Below are positions 26,505 to 36,815 of a DNA stretch of 64,000 nucleotides, in pieces. The position numbers and the translations under genes were made by a program. The notes beneath the pieces are model-generated. The model did no database searches. It was not told the origin of the DNA and saw nothing but the letters and a program-made list of their open reading frames with translations. Location of the stretch: assembly GCA_024640225.1 (NCBI GenBank), contig JAHEFK010000016.1:1-64000 (forward strand). Direction: 5' to 3'. Source of the DNA: Bacteroidota bacterium. Its GTDB lineage: Bacteria; Bacteroidota; Bacteroidia; Chitinophagales; Chitinophagaceae. How positions within the stretch are numbered: position 1 is the first letter of the stretch; every line of letters begins with the position of its first letter.

Positions 26505-27584
26505 ATGAAGTATACTTTACTAAAAGAACAGTTTAAAAATAAAAAAGTATTTGTAACCGGCCATACAGGTTTCAAAGGCTCTTGGCTGCTACTTATTTTA
26601 AAGGAATTGGGAGCACAAGTGCGTGGCTATGCACTAGCACCCGAAAATGAGCATGATCTTTTTAACCAGTTGAATGGAGCGCAATATTGTGAAAAATCAA
26701 TTATAGCAGATATCCTAGATGCTGATCTATTAAAAAAAGAAATTCTTGCATTTCAGCCTGATTATGTTTTTCATTTAGCAGCACAGGCACTTGTAAGAAA
26801 AAGTTATGAAAACCCAATTGAAACCTATATGGTGAATACGATTGGAACCGCGAATGTATTGGACGCAATGCGATCTTTACCGAATGCTTGTGTAGGCATA
26901 ATGGTCACAACCGACAAAGTATATGAAAACCCAGAAAGAGGAACAGCCTTTGTTGAAAGTGACAAATTAGGCGGCTACGACCCCTACTCAGCTAGTAAAG
27001 CAACTTGCGAAATAGTAATCGATTCTTACAGAAATTCTTTTTTTAATAAGCAAGATTTTAATCTGCATAAAAAGTCTATTGCTTCAGTGAGAGCTGGGAA
27101 TGTGATAGGTGGAGGAGATTTTTCAAAAGACCGAATTATACCAGACATCGTACGATCTATTCAAAATCATACCGCAATTAGTTTAAGAAACCCAAATGCT
27201 ACTAGGCCGTGGCAACATGTATTAGAACCTTTAGGTGCCTATTTATTACTTGCAGCTCATATGCATCAACACCCCGAAGCATTTAATGAAGCATTCAACT
27301 TCGGACCAGCTATTGATGATGTGTTAACCGTAAAAGAAGTTACACAATCATTTATATCAGCATTTGGTGCTTCCCAACAGGAAATTGCAATCGATGATAA
27401 GCAGCATGTTCATGAAGCGAATCTATTGATGCTAAATAGTGAAAAAGCTAAACTTAAAATCAATTGGACACCCAAATGGAATGCAACAGAAGCTATTCAA
27501 CAAACAGCTTGGTGGTATGCAAATAATCAAATAGAAGTAAGTAAGCGTTGCATGACACAAATCAATAATTACTTTGCTTCATAA
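26505..27584 (+). CDS. rfbG: CDP-glucose 4,6-dehydratase
   Basis: A 359-residue NAD-dependent short-chain dehydrogenase/reductase. The start ATG 26505 lies 2 nt after rfbF; an in-frame ATG at 26496 overlaps rfbF and is less likely. The Rossmann motif GHTGFKGSW is near the N-terminus, VTTDKVYENPE follows, and the catalytic Tyr-Lys pair is in YDPYSASKATCE; the NVIGGGDFSKDRIIPD segment is typical of this subfamily. It produces CDP-4-keto-6-deoxyglucose. No rfbH 3-dehydrase gene follows, so the further fate of the sugar is not evident in this window. Confidence 0.93.
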   Translation: MKYTLLKEQFKNKKVFVTGHTGFKGSWLLLILKELGAQVRGYALAPENEHDLFNQLNGAQYCEKSIIADILDADLLKKEILAFQPDYVFHLAAQALVRKSYENPIETYMVNTIGTANVLDAMRSLPNACVGIMVTTDKVYENPERGTAFVESDKLGGYDPYSASKATCEIVIDSYRNSFFNKQDFNLHKKSIASVRAGNVIGGGDFSKDRIIPDIVRSIQNHTAISLRNPNATRPWQHVLEPLGAYLLLAAHMHQHPEAFNEAFNFGPAIDDVLTVKEVTQSFISAFGASQQEIAIDDKQHVHEANLLMLNSEKAKLKINWTPKWNATEAIQQTAWWYANNQIEVSKRCMTQINNYFAS

Positions 27585-27640
27585 GTAAATAATCTCTTAA
27601 AGTAGGCCCTATTAATGCCTGTTTTTTAAAGCAATTGAGT

Positions 27641-27648
27641 TATTTTTG
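27641..27648 (+). promoter_or_regulatory. Putative -7 element for the TamB-like gene
   Basis: TATTTTTG matches TAnnTTTG and ends 17 nt before the proposed CTG start of the TamB-like gene. The -33 region shows no clear TTTG. Confidence 0.4.
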
Positions 27649-27665
27649 TAGAAAGTTAAACTCTA

Positions 27666-30600
27666 CTGAAAAAAATACTTCAATATATTAAAAAGACGGT
27701 GTTTGCAATTTTTATATTAATTGCAACAAGCATGCTTTTGATAAATTTTACTCCTGTACAAAAAATACTAGTAGACAAGGCTACCGCTTACCTTAGTAAA
27801 AAATTAAATACAGCAATTCATATCGATTATATCTCGCTGTCTTTTTTGTATCAAATAAAAATTGAAGGCTTACAAATTAAGGACAGAAATAATAACAACC
27901 TCCTTCAAATAGGTTTAGCTAATGTCAATTTCAACAATTGGTTTATTTTCAAAGACAAATTAGTATTGAAGTACATTAGTATAAAAAATGCACGTGTTAA
28001 TACCTACAGAACGATTCAGAATAACCAATGGAATTATAGTTTTATAGAAGATGCACTTACATCCAATACTACCAATAAAAAAAATAGAAACGGTTTTGAA
28101 TTATCAATTCAAAAAATACAATTAGAGCGCATCAACTATAGCGAAGAAGATGCTTGGGTGGGAAGCAATATGTATGTGTCAATCGGTAAAGGGGCAATAG
28201 ACATAGACACCTTCAATGAAACAAAAAGAAAAATAACCATAAAGGACATAAACTTCAGTGAGCCATCCATTGAATTAAAAGATTATCCAGCTAGCCCCTT
28301 CCGTCCAAAAAACAACATTAGCAAGCAAATCGATACCAGTTGTTTTAATAAAGGCAATTGGCAGGTCGCTATCAAACAAATTAAGGTAGCCAATGGCATT
28401 TTTAAATTAAACTATAATAATAAGCAACCTATTATTAATGAATTTGATGCCGAGCATATGGACATCACCCATATCAACCTTTTGATTAAAAACACCACTA
28501 TTCTAAAAGATACGATCAAGGGCAGCATTAGTTACTTAAATGCCAAGGAGCGTTGTGGATTACAACTAAAACAATTTAAATGTAATGTTATAGTATCTCC
28601 CAACAAAACTATTTGCAATCAACTATATATCGCAACAAACAATAGTGAAATTGGAGATTACTATGCTATGTATTATAAGCGCTTCCCAGACTTCTTGGAT
28701 TATATGCAAGCTGTAACAATGACAGCTAATTTCAAAAATGCCAAAATAGATTTAAAAGATGTAGCCTATTTTTCTAGAAATGTAGCTGTAATTCCCTACC
28801 AACTTACAGTAAATACCAATTTCAAAGGCACCGTTTCGAAATTCAAAGCTACTGCTACAGACATTAAAGCACCCTATGCCCAATTTAAGGGTAATATAAG
28901 CATTGACGGTTTACCTAACTGGGAAGAGAGCATACTTCAAATAGAAAATGCCAAATTAAACATTGATAAAAAAGGGCTTGACTATTATGCTCCTAATCTT
29001 GCCAAAGAGAGTCCAATTAAATTTTCAACATTGGGGAATTTTAATATTGAAGGATCATTTAATGGAAAAATAAATCATTTTGCAACAAACAATAAGATTG
29101 CCACAGCAATTGGAAATGCGCAAATAAATTTGGAAATCAACATCCCTGAAGAGAAAAATAAATTAACAGTATACAGTGGAACAATAAACGGTGAAAATAT
29201 AGATATTGGGGTACTACTAAACAATAAGGAATTTGGCAAAGTTGATGCCAATTTGAAAGTCAAAGGAGAAGGCTTTGACATAAATAACGCAGATATTTAC
29301 TTAGATGGCAATTTAGATAAATTTGAATTTAAAAACTATGCCTATAAACAAATTCTAATTAAAGGATCTTTAGATCAGAAAGTATTTAAAGGTAATTTAA
29401 TAGTAGATGACGAAAACTTAGCATTATCTTTTAATGGTGAATTTGATTTTGCGAATGAAAAAAAACACATTAATGCATTAGCCAATCTCTTACATGCCGA
29501 CTTTCAAAAAATTGGTTTGAGCAAAGAGCCATTTAATGGCAATGCCGATTTTGATCTGAATCTATACGGAAGCAATATAAATGACCTAGAAGGCACTGCT
29601 CAATTAAACAATATTGATCTAAAAAGAGGTAAAGAAAAACTCAATATTGATTTCATTCAATTACATTCAAAAATTGCATCAGCAATAAATCACGAAATTA
29701 ATATTGAAAGCAATGATTTTAAATTAGGAATAAAAGGACTTTTTAAAGTTGAAAACATTATTGATGCTTCCAAACAATATCTCTATAAATATTTACCAAG
29801 CTACATAAGCAAAAGTAAATACAATGGGGAAGCACAGAATTTTTCATTTAATATAGCTACTAAAAAAATCGACAAGCTTATTCACCTCGTCAATAGAGAC
29901 TTAGATGGCTTTAACAATACTATTATTGAGGGAAGTATTAATACCAACGAAAAACAATTATTATTAAATGGTACAATTCCTTTCTGTAAAATAAATGCTA
30001 TCCGAATAAACAAAGCTGAATTTCATGGAATTGGTAATCTTGAAAACCTAAGCCTTTCCTCCAATATTCAACAATTGATGCTGGGAGATACCCTATGGAA
30101 CACACAAGTGCAGTTAGCTACCAACATCCAAAACGATAGTATTCATTGCGAATTGAAAACGAACTCATTTAACAGATTTGGAAATGCAAACATAGCTGCA
30201 GATATAATAACAAAACTAGACACCATTTCCGTTAATTTTTCAAATTCAAACTTTTATATAAATAATTCAATCTGGAATATAACGAACAGTAAAAAAATTA
30301 AAATAACAGCTGATAAATTATTTGTAAATGAACTAAAATTCAAGTCAAACAACCAAACAATAGCAATCAATAGTATAGACAACAACGAAAACACACTCGA
30401 AATTAAAATAAATGACTTAGACTTATCACAAATAGGAACCTTAGCGCAACAAGAATATTATCAACCCTATGGTCATTTAAATGCCCAATTAAGTATTGAT
30501 AACCCAATTACCAATCCCACAACTAAAGGATTAGTAACAATAGATTCCACGACCATTAAAAATGAAAACTTAGGCAAACTTAATGCAAGCTTTAAAATAA

Positions 30601-32405
30601 ATGAGAATGGATGGGAAGTGTATGAAGGATCAGGCATTTCAAATGATAACAATGCACTACAATTCAATGGCAGTAGTTTAAACAACCAATTGAATGCCAC
30701 TATTAAATGCATTAATACGCCCTTAAAATGGGCTTCTATTTTCATGTCCGACTATATTAGTGACATCGATGGGCAAACAAATGGCACCATTAAAATAAAT
30801 GGGAGCAGCGAAAAACCAACTATGAAAGGTAGTTTATCACTTATCGAAACAAAAACTAAAGTAATATATTTAGGCACCTATTACACAATACCTTTGGCCA
30901 CAATAAATTTTGAGGATAATAAAATTGATCTGGGTAAAATCACACTCTATGATCGTTTTAAAAACAAAGCAATAGCAACAGGTTCAATAACACATTCAAA
31001 TTTAAGCAACTTTTATTTTAAGAATATTGAAATCAATTCCAACCAAATAGAAGCAATTAATTTATCATCCTATGAAAATGATATTTTTTATGGTAATGCA
31101 ATAACAAAAGTAAACACAAGCATAAATGGACCAATAGATGACATCACTATGAATGTGATAGCAAGCCCTGCTCAAGCATCCCACATCTACTTACCATTTG
31201 GCAATACAGCTGTTTACAACTACAACTTTATAAACTTTAAAACACCTCAAAACGAGCCATCCATTTTAAAGAAAAAGAATGCTAGTAAATTTGCATTGAA
31301 TATAACGGCTATTACCAATCCTCTGGCAGAAATTACAATGATTTTAGATGCTAAAACCGGCGATCAAATTAGTGGTTATGGGAATGGAACCATCAATATA
31401 AATGTACCTGCAGATAATGACGTTAAAATTTATAATACATTTGAAATTACCAGTGGATACTATAAATTCTCTATAAATAATTTTATTAAACCATGGAACT
31501 TTAAAATTAACAACGGAAGTAAAGTGACTTTTAATGGACCTATTACAAAAATAAACTTAGATATAAACGCTAGCTACACTACAAAAGCGCGCCTCTATGA
31601 TTTACTTAATGAAAATGAAAAAAAACCAGGTGTAATACCCGAAAATGAACTGACAGATACTAAAGCAAAACAAAATATTGATGTAAAGTTACGTTTAGAT
31701 GGAACATTCGAAGAACCTAAACCAAGTTACAAAATTGAGCTTCAAGATAAACGATTACAAGGTACGTATGCCTACAACAAATTAGAGCGTATTAATCTTA
31801 GTCCAGAGAGTTTATTTAATCAAGTTGCCTCCTTACTATTGATTGAACAATTTATGCCTCCAGAGGGCATTGTAAATACAGCATCAGCAAGTAGTACTGC
31901 TATTACAAGTGTAGGCGAAAAGCTCTCTTCTACCGTTTCTTCGCAATTAACCAATTGGGCAAATAAAATATTAGGAGATCCAAATTTAGCGATCAACCTA
32001 AACTATAAAAACTACAATGTGAATACAGATAATGCTAGCAGCTCTGCCATATATAGAAACGAAGTGAAGTTAAACGCAAAAAGAAACTTCATGCAAGATC
32101 GATTAATGTTAGAAATTGAAGGCGCCTATGATTGGGGCAATGCTGCAATGCAACAAAACACGAATTCAAACATCAACCTCACGGGTGATTTTAGAGGGCA
32201 GTACAAACTTACAGAAGATGGAAGAATCAGAATGAGTATATTTAGAAATAGCAATTATGATGTACTTATCGATAGACCTATCTCTAGAAGCGGCATAGGA
32301 CTTTCTTGGTCTAAGTCTTTCAATTCGTTAGCAGACTTATGGAAAAGCAAACAATCGAAACGACTTCCTGCAAATGATAGCGCTACTATCTTAGAATCTA
32401 ATTAA
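27666..32405 (+). CDS. TamB/AsmA-like envelope lipid-transport protein
   Basis: A very large protein (about 1579 residues) anchored by one N-terminal helix, otherwise made of long beta-rich repeats, ending in a TamB (DUF490) domain (GYGNGTININVPAD ... YKFSINNFIKPWNFKINNGS). TamB/YhdP/AsmA proteins form grooves bridging inner and outer membranes and move phospholipids or help barrel assembly. The frame opens after TAA at 27657; the first credible start is CTG 27666 (KKILQYIKKTVFAIFI follows, a typical N-terminus), whereas GTG 27699 would cut the basic anchor region. It ends in an 8-nt tail-to-tail overlap with a glycosyltransferase gene. Confidence 0.85.
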   Translation: MKKILQYIKKTVFAIFILIATSMLLINFTPVQKILVDKATAYLSKKLNTAIHIDYISLSFLYQIKIEGLQIKDRNNNNLLQIGLANVNFNNWFIFKDKLVLKYISIKNARVNTYRTIQNNQWNYSFIEDALTSNTTNKKNRNGFELSIQKIQLERINYSEEDAWVGSNMYVSIGKGAIDIDTFNETKRKITIKDINFSEPSIELKDYPASPFRPKNNISKQIDTSCFNKGNWQVAIKQIKVANGIFKLNYNNKQPIINEFDAEHMDITHINLLIKNTTILKDTIKGSISYLNAKERCGLQLKQFKCNVIVSPNKTICNQLYIATNNSEIGDYYAMYYKRFPDFLDYMQAVTMTANFKNAKIDLKDVAYFSRNVAVIPYQLTVNTNFKGTVSKFKATATDIKAPYAQFKGNISIDGLPNWEESILQIENAKLNIDKKGLDYYAPNLAKESPIKFSTLGNFNIEGSFNGKINHFATNNKIATAIGNAQINLEINIPEEKNKLTVYSGTINGENIDIGVLLNNKEFGKVDANLKVKGEGFDINNADIYLDGNLDKFEFKNYAYKQILIKGSLDQKVFKGNLIVDDENLALSFNGEFDFANEKKHINALANLLHADFQKIGLSKEPFNGNADFDLNLYGSNINDLEGTAQLNNIDLKRGKEKLNIDFIQLHSKIASAINHEINIESNDFKLGIKGLFKVENIIDASKQYLYKYLPSYISKSKYNGEAQNFSFNIATKKIDKLIHLVNRDLDGFNNTIIEGSINTNEKQLLLNGTIPFCKINAIRINKAEFHGIGNLENLSLSSNIQQLMLGDTLWNTQVQLATNIQNDSIHCELKTNSFNRFGNANIAADIITKLDTISVNFSNSNFYINNSIWNITNSKKIKITADKLFVNELKFKSNNQTIAINSIDNNENTLEIKINDLDLSQIGTLAQQEYYQPYGHLNAQLSIDNPITNPTTKGLVTIDSTTIKNENLGKLNASFKINENGWEVYEGSGISNDNNALQFNGSSLNNQLNATIKCINTPLKWASIFMSDYISDIDGQTNGTIKINGSSEKPTMKGSLSLIETKTKVIYLGTYYTIPLATINFEDNKIDLGKITLYDRFKNKAIATGSITHSNLSNFYFKNIEINSNQIEAINLSSYENDIFYGNAITKVNTSINGPIDDITMNVIASPAQASHIYLPFGNTAVYNYNFINFKTPQNEPSILKKKNASKFALNITAITNPLAEITMILDAKTGDQISGYGNGTININVPADNDVKIYNTFEITSGYYKFSINNFIKPWNFKINNGSKVTFNGPITKINLDINASYTTKARLYDLLNENEKKPGVIPENELTDTKAKQNIDVKLRLDGTFEEPKPSYKIELQDKRLQGTYAYNKLERINLSPESLFNQVASLLLIEQFMPPEGIVNTASASSTAITSVGEKLSSTVSSQLTNWANKILGDPNLAINLNYKNYNVNTDNASSSAIYRNEVKLNAKRNFMQDRLMLEIEGAYDWGNAAMQQNTNSNINLTGDFRGQYKLTEDGRIRMSIFRNSNYDVLIDRPISRSGIGLSWSKSFNSLADLWKSKQSKRLPANDSATILESN

Positions 32406-33579
32406 GCGCTGTAAAGTAGTCCTGTAATTGCTGTGCTACTTTTTTCCAATCAAATTTAGACTGCACTACTTGCATACCCTTTTCACCAACTGATTTTCTA
32501 ATAGCATTATTACCCAGCAACGTTAATATCCTATTAGTAAAAGCTTCTTTATTTGACTCCATATAAACACCCTCTCCACTGGCAACCCCTAAGCCCTGAA
32601 ACCCAATATGGGTACATACTACAGGCACGGCCATAGCCATTGCTTCTAACACTTTATTTTGAGTACCCGCCCCAAATCGAAGAGGCGCAACTACAATACT
32701 TGCAGATCTATAAACACTTGGAAAATCTTTTACAAAACCAGTAACAACAACATGTTCATTAGCTAAAGCTAAAACAGATTTTACAGGCCTTTGACCTGCT
32801 ATAATAAATTTAATTATTGGAAATTGGTCTTTTATAACGGGTAAAATTTCAGCAACAAAATAATTTACAGCATCAATGTTGGGAGCATAATCCATATTGC
32901 CTGTAAACAGCAATACAGCGTTATCTTCATAATTATGTTGACTACCATTAAACGCATCAACATCAACTCCATTTGGAAGTATAGATACCGTAGACAATGA
33001 ATGCTCTAATTCAAGATAAGAAGCATCTTCCGAGGAGCATACAAGCACTTTTGGAAATTGTTGCAATACCTTATGCTCATAGTTCCAGAGTCGATTGCGC
33101 TCTACTTTATTTATAAATTTCTCAATAAAGTTTGTTGCATTCTTAACCCGTCTATCCCAATACAATGAAAAAGCATCTGGCAAATCCAATATTTTATTTT
33201 CCACTTTAATTGCTAATCCATAAGGTGCCATTCTAATATGTTGAATATGTACCGCATCAAATTGTTCTAATGTTAGCAATTGCTGAATAGCTACCGCCAT
33301 TTTATTTGATTTGAAATAAGCAACTTGAAGTGGCAAAGCAGAAAATAAGGCGCAAAGCACATTCCAATATGACTTCCATTTAGGTAAAGCAATCAGGGTA
33401 ACAGATGCGAATATTTTTTCTAATTCTGCTTTGTAGACAATGTCTTTTTTATTTTCTAAAAAAGCTATCAAGTGCACTTCATTGTATGCTGATAAACACT
33501 TACCTAAATGATAAATCTTTAATTTATCACCTCTGTAAGGCGGATAAGGAATTCTATTAGCAACGAATAACAGTTTCAT
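32398..33579 (-). CDS. GT4-family glycosyltransferase
   Basis: A 393-residue GT-B fold glycosyltransferase. The N-terminus [21 protein letters not shown] with GDK is typical of the group related to TIGR03087 (exopolysaccharide-associated sugar transferases). The donor-binding half shows LLFTGNMDYAPNIDAVNYF and APLRFGAGTQNKVLEAMAMAVPVV, holding the E(x)7E-like acidic contact. No signal or membrane helices are present, so it acts at the cytoplasmic side. Its ATG shares a TAATG junction with the ribBA stop, so it is co-transcribed with ribBA, although the functions appear unrelated. Acceptor and donor are unknown. Confidence 0.88.
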   Translation of the reverse strand: MKLLFVANRIPYPPYRGDKLKIYHLGKCLSAYNEVHLIAFLENKKDIVYKAELEKIFASVTLIALPKWKSYWNVLCALFSALPLQVAYFKSNKMAVAIQQLLTLEQFDAVHIQHIRMAPYGLAIKVENKILDLPDAFSLYWDRRVKNATNFIEKFINKVERNRLWNYEHKVLQQFPKVLVCSSEDASYLELEHSLSTVSILPNGVDVDAFNGSQHNYEDNAVLLFTGNMDYAPNIDAVNYFVAEILPVIKDQFPIIKFIIAGQRPVKSVLALANEHVVVTGFVKDFPSVYRSASIVVAPLRFGAGTQNKVLEAMAMAVPVVCTHIGFQGLGVASGEGVYMESNKEAFTNRILTLLGNNAIRKSVGEKGMQVVQSKFDWKKVAQQLQDYFTALN

Positions 33580-34784
33580 TATTTATCTTTCAAAATGGAA
33601 TGACCTAATTTATCTCTCTTAGTTTTTAAGTAATTTTCATTATGCGGATTAGATGCAATCTCAATTGCAATTGTTTCTGTAATCTCCAATCCATAACCAA
33701 TTAACCCAACCCTCTTTTTAGGGTTATTTGAGATTAACTTTATTTTCTGTATTCCTAATTGTCTTAAAATCTGAGCCCCAATACCATAGTCTCGTTCATC
33801 TTGTTGAAAACCTAAACTAAGATTAGCCTCTACCGTATCCATCCCTTCTTCTTGCAATTTATACGCTTTCAATTTATTTAGTAATCCAATGCCTCTACCC
33901 TCTTGATTCATATATAAAACCACCCCTTTCCCTTCAGCTTCTATCATTTCCATTGCCGCATCTAATTGATCTCCACAATCGCATCGTAAGGAATGTAAAA
34001 TATCTCCCGTAAAACAAGAGCTATGCACACGAACCATTACAGACTCGTCCTTGCTCCATGTCCCTTTGATTAACGCTAAATGTTGCTCATTAGTATGTGT
34101 TTGACGAAACGCAACTAGCTTAAAATGCCCTTTTTTGGTAGGCATATCAACACTTACCAATTCTTCAATTAAGGAATCTTTTTGAAGTCTATATTCGATC
34201 AAATCTTTGATAGAAATAATTTTCAAATCAAATTTTTTGGCAATTTCTAACAATTGAGGAAGACGAGCCATCGTACCATCTTCATTCATAATCTCTACAA
34301 TAATGCCTGCTGGTTCAAATCCTGCTAAGCGAGCCAGATCAACACTTGCTTCCGTATGACCAGCTCTTCTCAATACGCCTTCATCTTTTGCTTTCAATGG
34401 AAAGATATGACCAGGTCTGCCCAAATCACTAGGCTTTGTTTTAGGATCTATTAATGCCTGAATGGTTTTCGCTCTATCTTGTGCAGATATACCTGTAGTA
34501 CATCCGTTACCAATTAAATCTACAGAAACAGTAAATGGAGTTTGATGCAAGACTGTATTATCTTGTACCATAAGATTTAAATCCAATTCCTTACAACGTT
34601 GTTCTGAAATAGGCGCACAAATTAGGCCTCTGCCATGCGTGGCCATGAAATTAATCAATTCGGGCGTTGCATTTCTTGCAGCTGTTAAAAAATCACCTTC
34701 ATTTTCTCGATCTTCATCGTCTACAACAATAATGAGTTTACCTTTTTTTATGTCTTCAATCGCCTCTATTATAGTATTAAGCAT
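33579..34784 (-). CDS. ribBA: Bifunctional DHBP synthase / GTP cyclohydrolase II (riboflavin synthesis)
   Basis: A 401-residue fusion. The RibB part (about 1-200) has [10 protein letters not shown] (23-31), THGRGLI and [14 protein letters not shown], and converts ribulose-5-phosphate to 3,4-dihydroxy-2-butanone-4-phosphate. The RibA part (about 205-401) has the zinc cysteines Cys257, Cys268 and Cys270 ([18 protein letters not shown]) and the NQEGRGIGL motif, and opens GTP to the pyrimidine precursor of riboflavin. Both active sites look complete. The leader is about 20 nt from the proposed promoter, too short for an FMN riboswitch. The gene lies upstream of a glycosyltransferase with TAATG overlap. 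Confidence 0.96.
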   Translation of the reverse strand: MLNTIIEAIEDIKKGKLIIVVDDEDRENEGDFLTAARNATPELINFMATHGRGLICAPISEQRCKELDLNLMVQDNTVLHQTPFTVSVDLIGNGCTTGISAQDRAKTIQALIDPKTKPSDLGRPGHIFPLKAKDEGVLRRAGHTEASVDLARLAGFEPAGIIVEIMNEDGTMARLPQLLEIAKKFDLKIISIKDLIEYRLQKDSLIEELVSVDMPTKKGHFKLVAFRQTHTNEQHLALIKGTWSKDESVMVRVHSSCFTGDILHSLRCDCGDQLDAAMEMIEAEGKGVVLYMNQEGRGIGLLNKLKAYKLQEEGMDTVEANLSLGFQQDERDYGIGAQILRQLGIQKIKLISNNPKKRVGLIGYGLEITETIAIEIASNPHNENYLKTKRDKLGHSILKDK

Positions 34785-34807
34785 AGTATCGTTTAAAAAT
34801 TAGAAGG

Positions 34808-34815
34808 CAAAGTTA
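34808..34815 (-). promoter_or_regulatory. Putative -7 element for ribBA
   Basis: The minus-strand TAACTTTG fits TAnnTTTG and lies 24 nt before the ribBA ATG. No strong -33 match was found. Confidence 0.4.
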
Positions 34816-34960
34816 CTGTTTTGGCACTAAGAATGTGATGTAAACTTGAAATTTTACCTTGTTGAAATGGTATATTTATTATTTCCTTTTAAAAAACAAC
34901 TAATCAAATAAATTTGTTGAGAAAGATTAATAAATTGAACTTAAATTGCAATAAAAAAAA

Positions 34961-36055
34961 TTGAAGCGAATCGTATTTTCCATTACTTCTGACCCCAATT
35001 ATGATCAGCGAATGATTCGCATTTGCAATACTTTGCAAAAAAATGGATATTCAGTTTTACTTATAGGCAGAGAACGACCCAATAGCAAAGAGCTTATTTC
35101 AAGAAATTTTGATCAATTCAGAATAAAACAACGAATAGACAGCGGCAAATTATTTTATTTAAGCTTTTGGTGGAAACTATTCTTTAGATTATTATTTACT
35201 AAAGCAGATGCCTATTGCGCCATAGACTTAGACACCATAATACCTGCACTACTTGTAGCTAAGTTAAAAAGAAAGAAAATAGTTTACGATGCACACGAAT
35301 TATTCTGCGAACTAGAAGAAGTAGTCCATAGGCCCCTAACCTTGAAGGTTTGGCAATGGATTGAAAAATTTAGCATTCCTAAAATGGATGCTTGTTATAC
35401 TGTAAACAATAGTTTGAAAGCTATTTTTGAAAAAAAATATAAAAAGCATTTTGACATAGTTAGAAACATAAGCTTACATAAAAACAATCCAATACAATAC
35501 AACTTTACCAATGGCTATATTTTATACCAAGGAGCCGTTAATGTAGGTCGATGTTTTGAATTTTTAATCCCGGCTATGCAGCAGGTAGACAGAACATTAA
35601 TTATATGCGGAGAAGGTAATTATCTTACAAAGGCAAAAGAATTAGTAAATAAGTTGAAGCTTCAACACAAAGTGATTTTCAAGGGCTATATTCCTCCACA
35701 TGAACTGGAAAGCATCACCCAAAAAGCATGCATTGGCATAACGTTATTCATTGCTACAAGTAATAACAATAAACTTTCTCTAGCCAATCGTTTTTTTGAT
35801 TATATGCAAGCAGGCGTGCCGCAACTTGCCATGAACTATCCAGAATATGCTGTCATTAATACACAAATTGAAGTTGCTCATTTGATAGACACCCCTAGTG
35901 AGACAACTATAGCTAAGGCATTAAATGCACTATTAAGTGACGAAGCATATTATCAAAAACTGCACCAAAATAGCTTATTAGCAAAGCATACCTATTGTTG
36001 GGAAAACGAAGAACAAGTATTATTAAACATTTACAAACAATTATTTCATGATTAA
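34961..36055 (+). CDS. GT4-like glycosyltransferase
   Basis: A 364-residue GT-B glycosyltransferase starting at TTG 34961; the encoded MKRIVFSITSDPNYDQRMIRI is a normal N-terminus for this Bacteroidota group and no ATG lies near. The first domain contains KRKKIVYDAHELFCELEEVV, the second GYILYQGAVNVGRCFEFL, HKVIFKGYIPPHELE and SLANRFFDYMQAGVPQLA. A mildly hydrophobic stretch (LSFWWKLFFRLLF) may tether it to the membrane. It overlaps the following GT2 gene by 8 nt, so the two probably act in the same glycan pathway. Confidence 0.88.
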   Translation: MKRIVFSITSDPNYDQRMIRICNTLQKNGYSVLLIGRERPNSKELISRNFDQFRIKQRIDSGKLFYLSFWWKLFFRLLFTKADAYCAIDLDTIIPALLVAKLKRKKIVYDAHELFCELEEVVHRPLTLKVWQWIEKFSIPKMDACYTVNNSLKAIFEKKYKKHFDIVRNISLHKNNPIQYNFTNGYILYQGAVNVGRCFEFLIPAMQQVDRTLIICGEGNYLTKAKELVNKLKLQHKVIFKGYIPPHELESITQKACIGITLFIATSNNNKLSLANRFFDYMQAGVPQLAMNYPEYAVINTQIEVAHLIDTPSETTIAKALNALLSDEAYYQKLHQNSLLAKHTYCWENEEQVLLNIYKQLFHD

Positions 36056-36815
36056 TAATACGAGTATTCAGTTTTCAATAATTATCCCTGTATTCAATAA
36101 TGAGCAAACAATTGAAAGGGCTATTCAATCTTGCTTGTCGCAAACCCTGCAATCTTTTGAGTTAATTATTATAAATGATGGGAGTATTGACAATAGCAAG
36201 GCTATTATTAATGCTTATAGCAATTACAAAAACATCACTATCCTTCATAACACTTCTAATATGGGTGTATCCTATAGTAGAAATAGAGGTATTGCAATGG
36301 CAAAGGGTGAATACATTTGCTTTTTAGATGCCGATGATTATTTTGCACCAACAAAATTAGCATTAATCCAGAAGTGCTTACAAGACAATCCGAATATTCA
36401 TTTTCTATTCCATTCCTTTACTTATAATAAGCATAGCACTTCTATAACAGCAGAACCAAAACGCTGGAACAAATACAGATTGTATTTGGGCAATACAATA
36501 GCCACTCCATGTGTGACCATCAAGAATGTGCATCCATTAATGTTTAACGAACATATGCATTATATGGAAGATTATGATTTATGGTTGCGCTATTCTAATG
36601 ACCAAACCATCTATTTTTTAGATGAAGCACTTACTATATTAGGCAGGCCCATACTAAGTAAAGGAGGTGCAAGTAATAGCAAAATAAAAATGCGCATAGG
36701 GGAATTAACCGCCTATACGCATCATTGTTTTCACAAACCACTTCTTTTACTTACAATTCCTTTTTTCGTGACCCTTCAGCTTATCAAAGCTATAATCAAG
36801 CTGCCAATTAAATAA
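36048..36815 (+). CDS. GT2-family glycosyltransferase
   Basis: A 255-residue GT-A glycosyltransferase. It shows FSIIIPVFNNEQTIERAIQSCLSQ, LIIINDGSIDNS (nucleotide-binding), NRGIAMAKGEYICFLDADDYF (DxD-type metal motif) and the catalytic-side segment MEDYDLWLRYS. A hydrophobic C-terminal stretch (LLLLTIPFFVTLQLI) may associate with the membrane. It is second in a two-gene unit after the GT4-like gene (8-nt overlap) and ends tail-to-tail with the FtsE-like gene, overlapping it by 8 nt. The sugar transferred is unknown. Confidence 0.9.
   Translation: MINNTSIQFSIIIPVFNNEQTIERAIQSCLSQTLQSFELIIINDGSIDNSKAIINAYSNYKNITILHNTSNMGVSYSRNRGIAMAKGEYICFLDADDYFAPTKLALIQKCLQDNPNIHFLFHSFTYNKHSTSITAEPKRWNKYRLYLGNTIATPCVTIKNVHPLMFNEHMHYMEDYDLWLRYSNDQTIYFLDEALTILGRPILSKGGASNSKIKMRIGELTAYTHHCFHKPLLLLTIPFFVTLQLIKAIIKLPIK

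Noticed and set aside
33579-34960. A possible FMN riboswitch before ribBA
   Set aside because: Only 176 nt lie upstream and a promoter candidate is 24 nt from the start; no FMN-aptamer-like conserved segments were seen.
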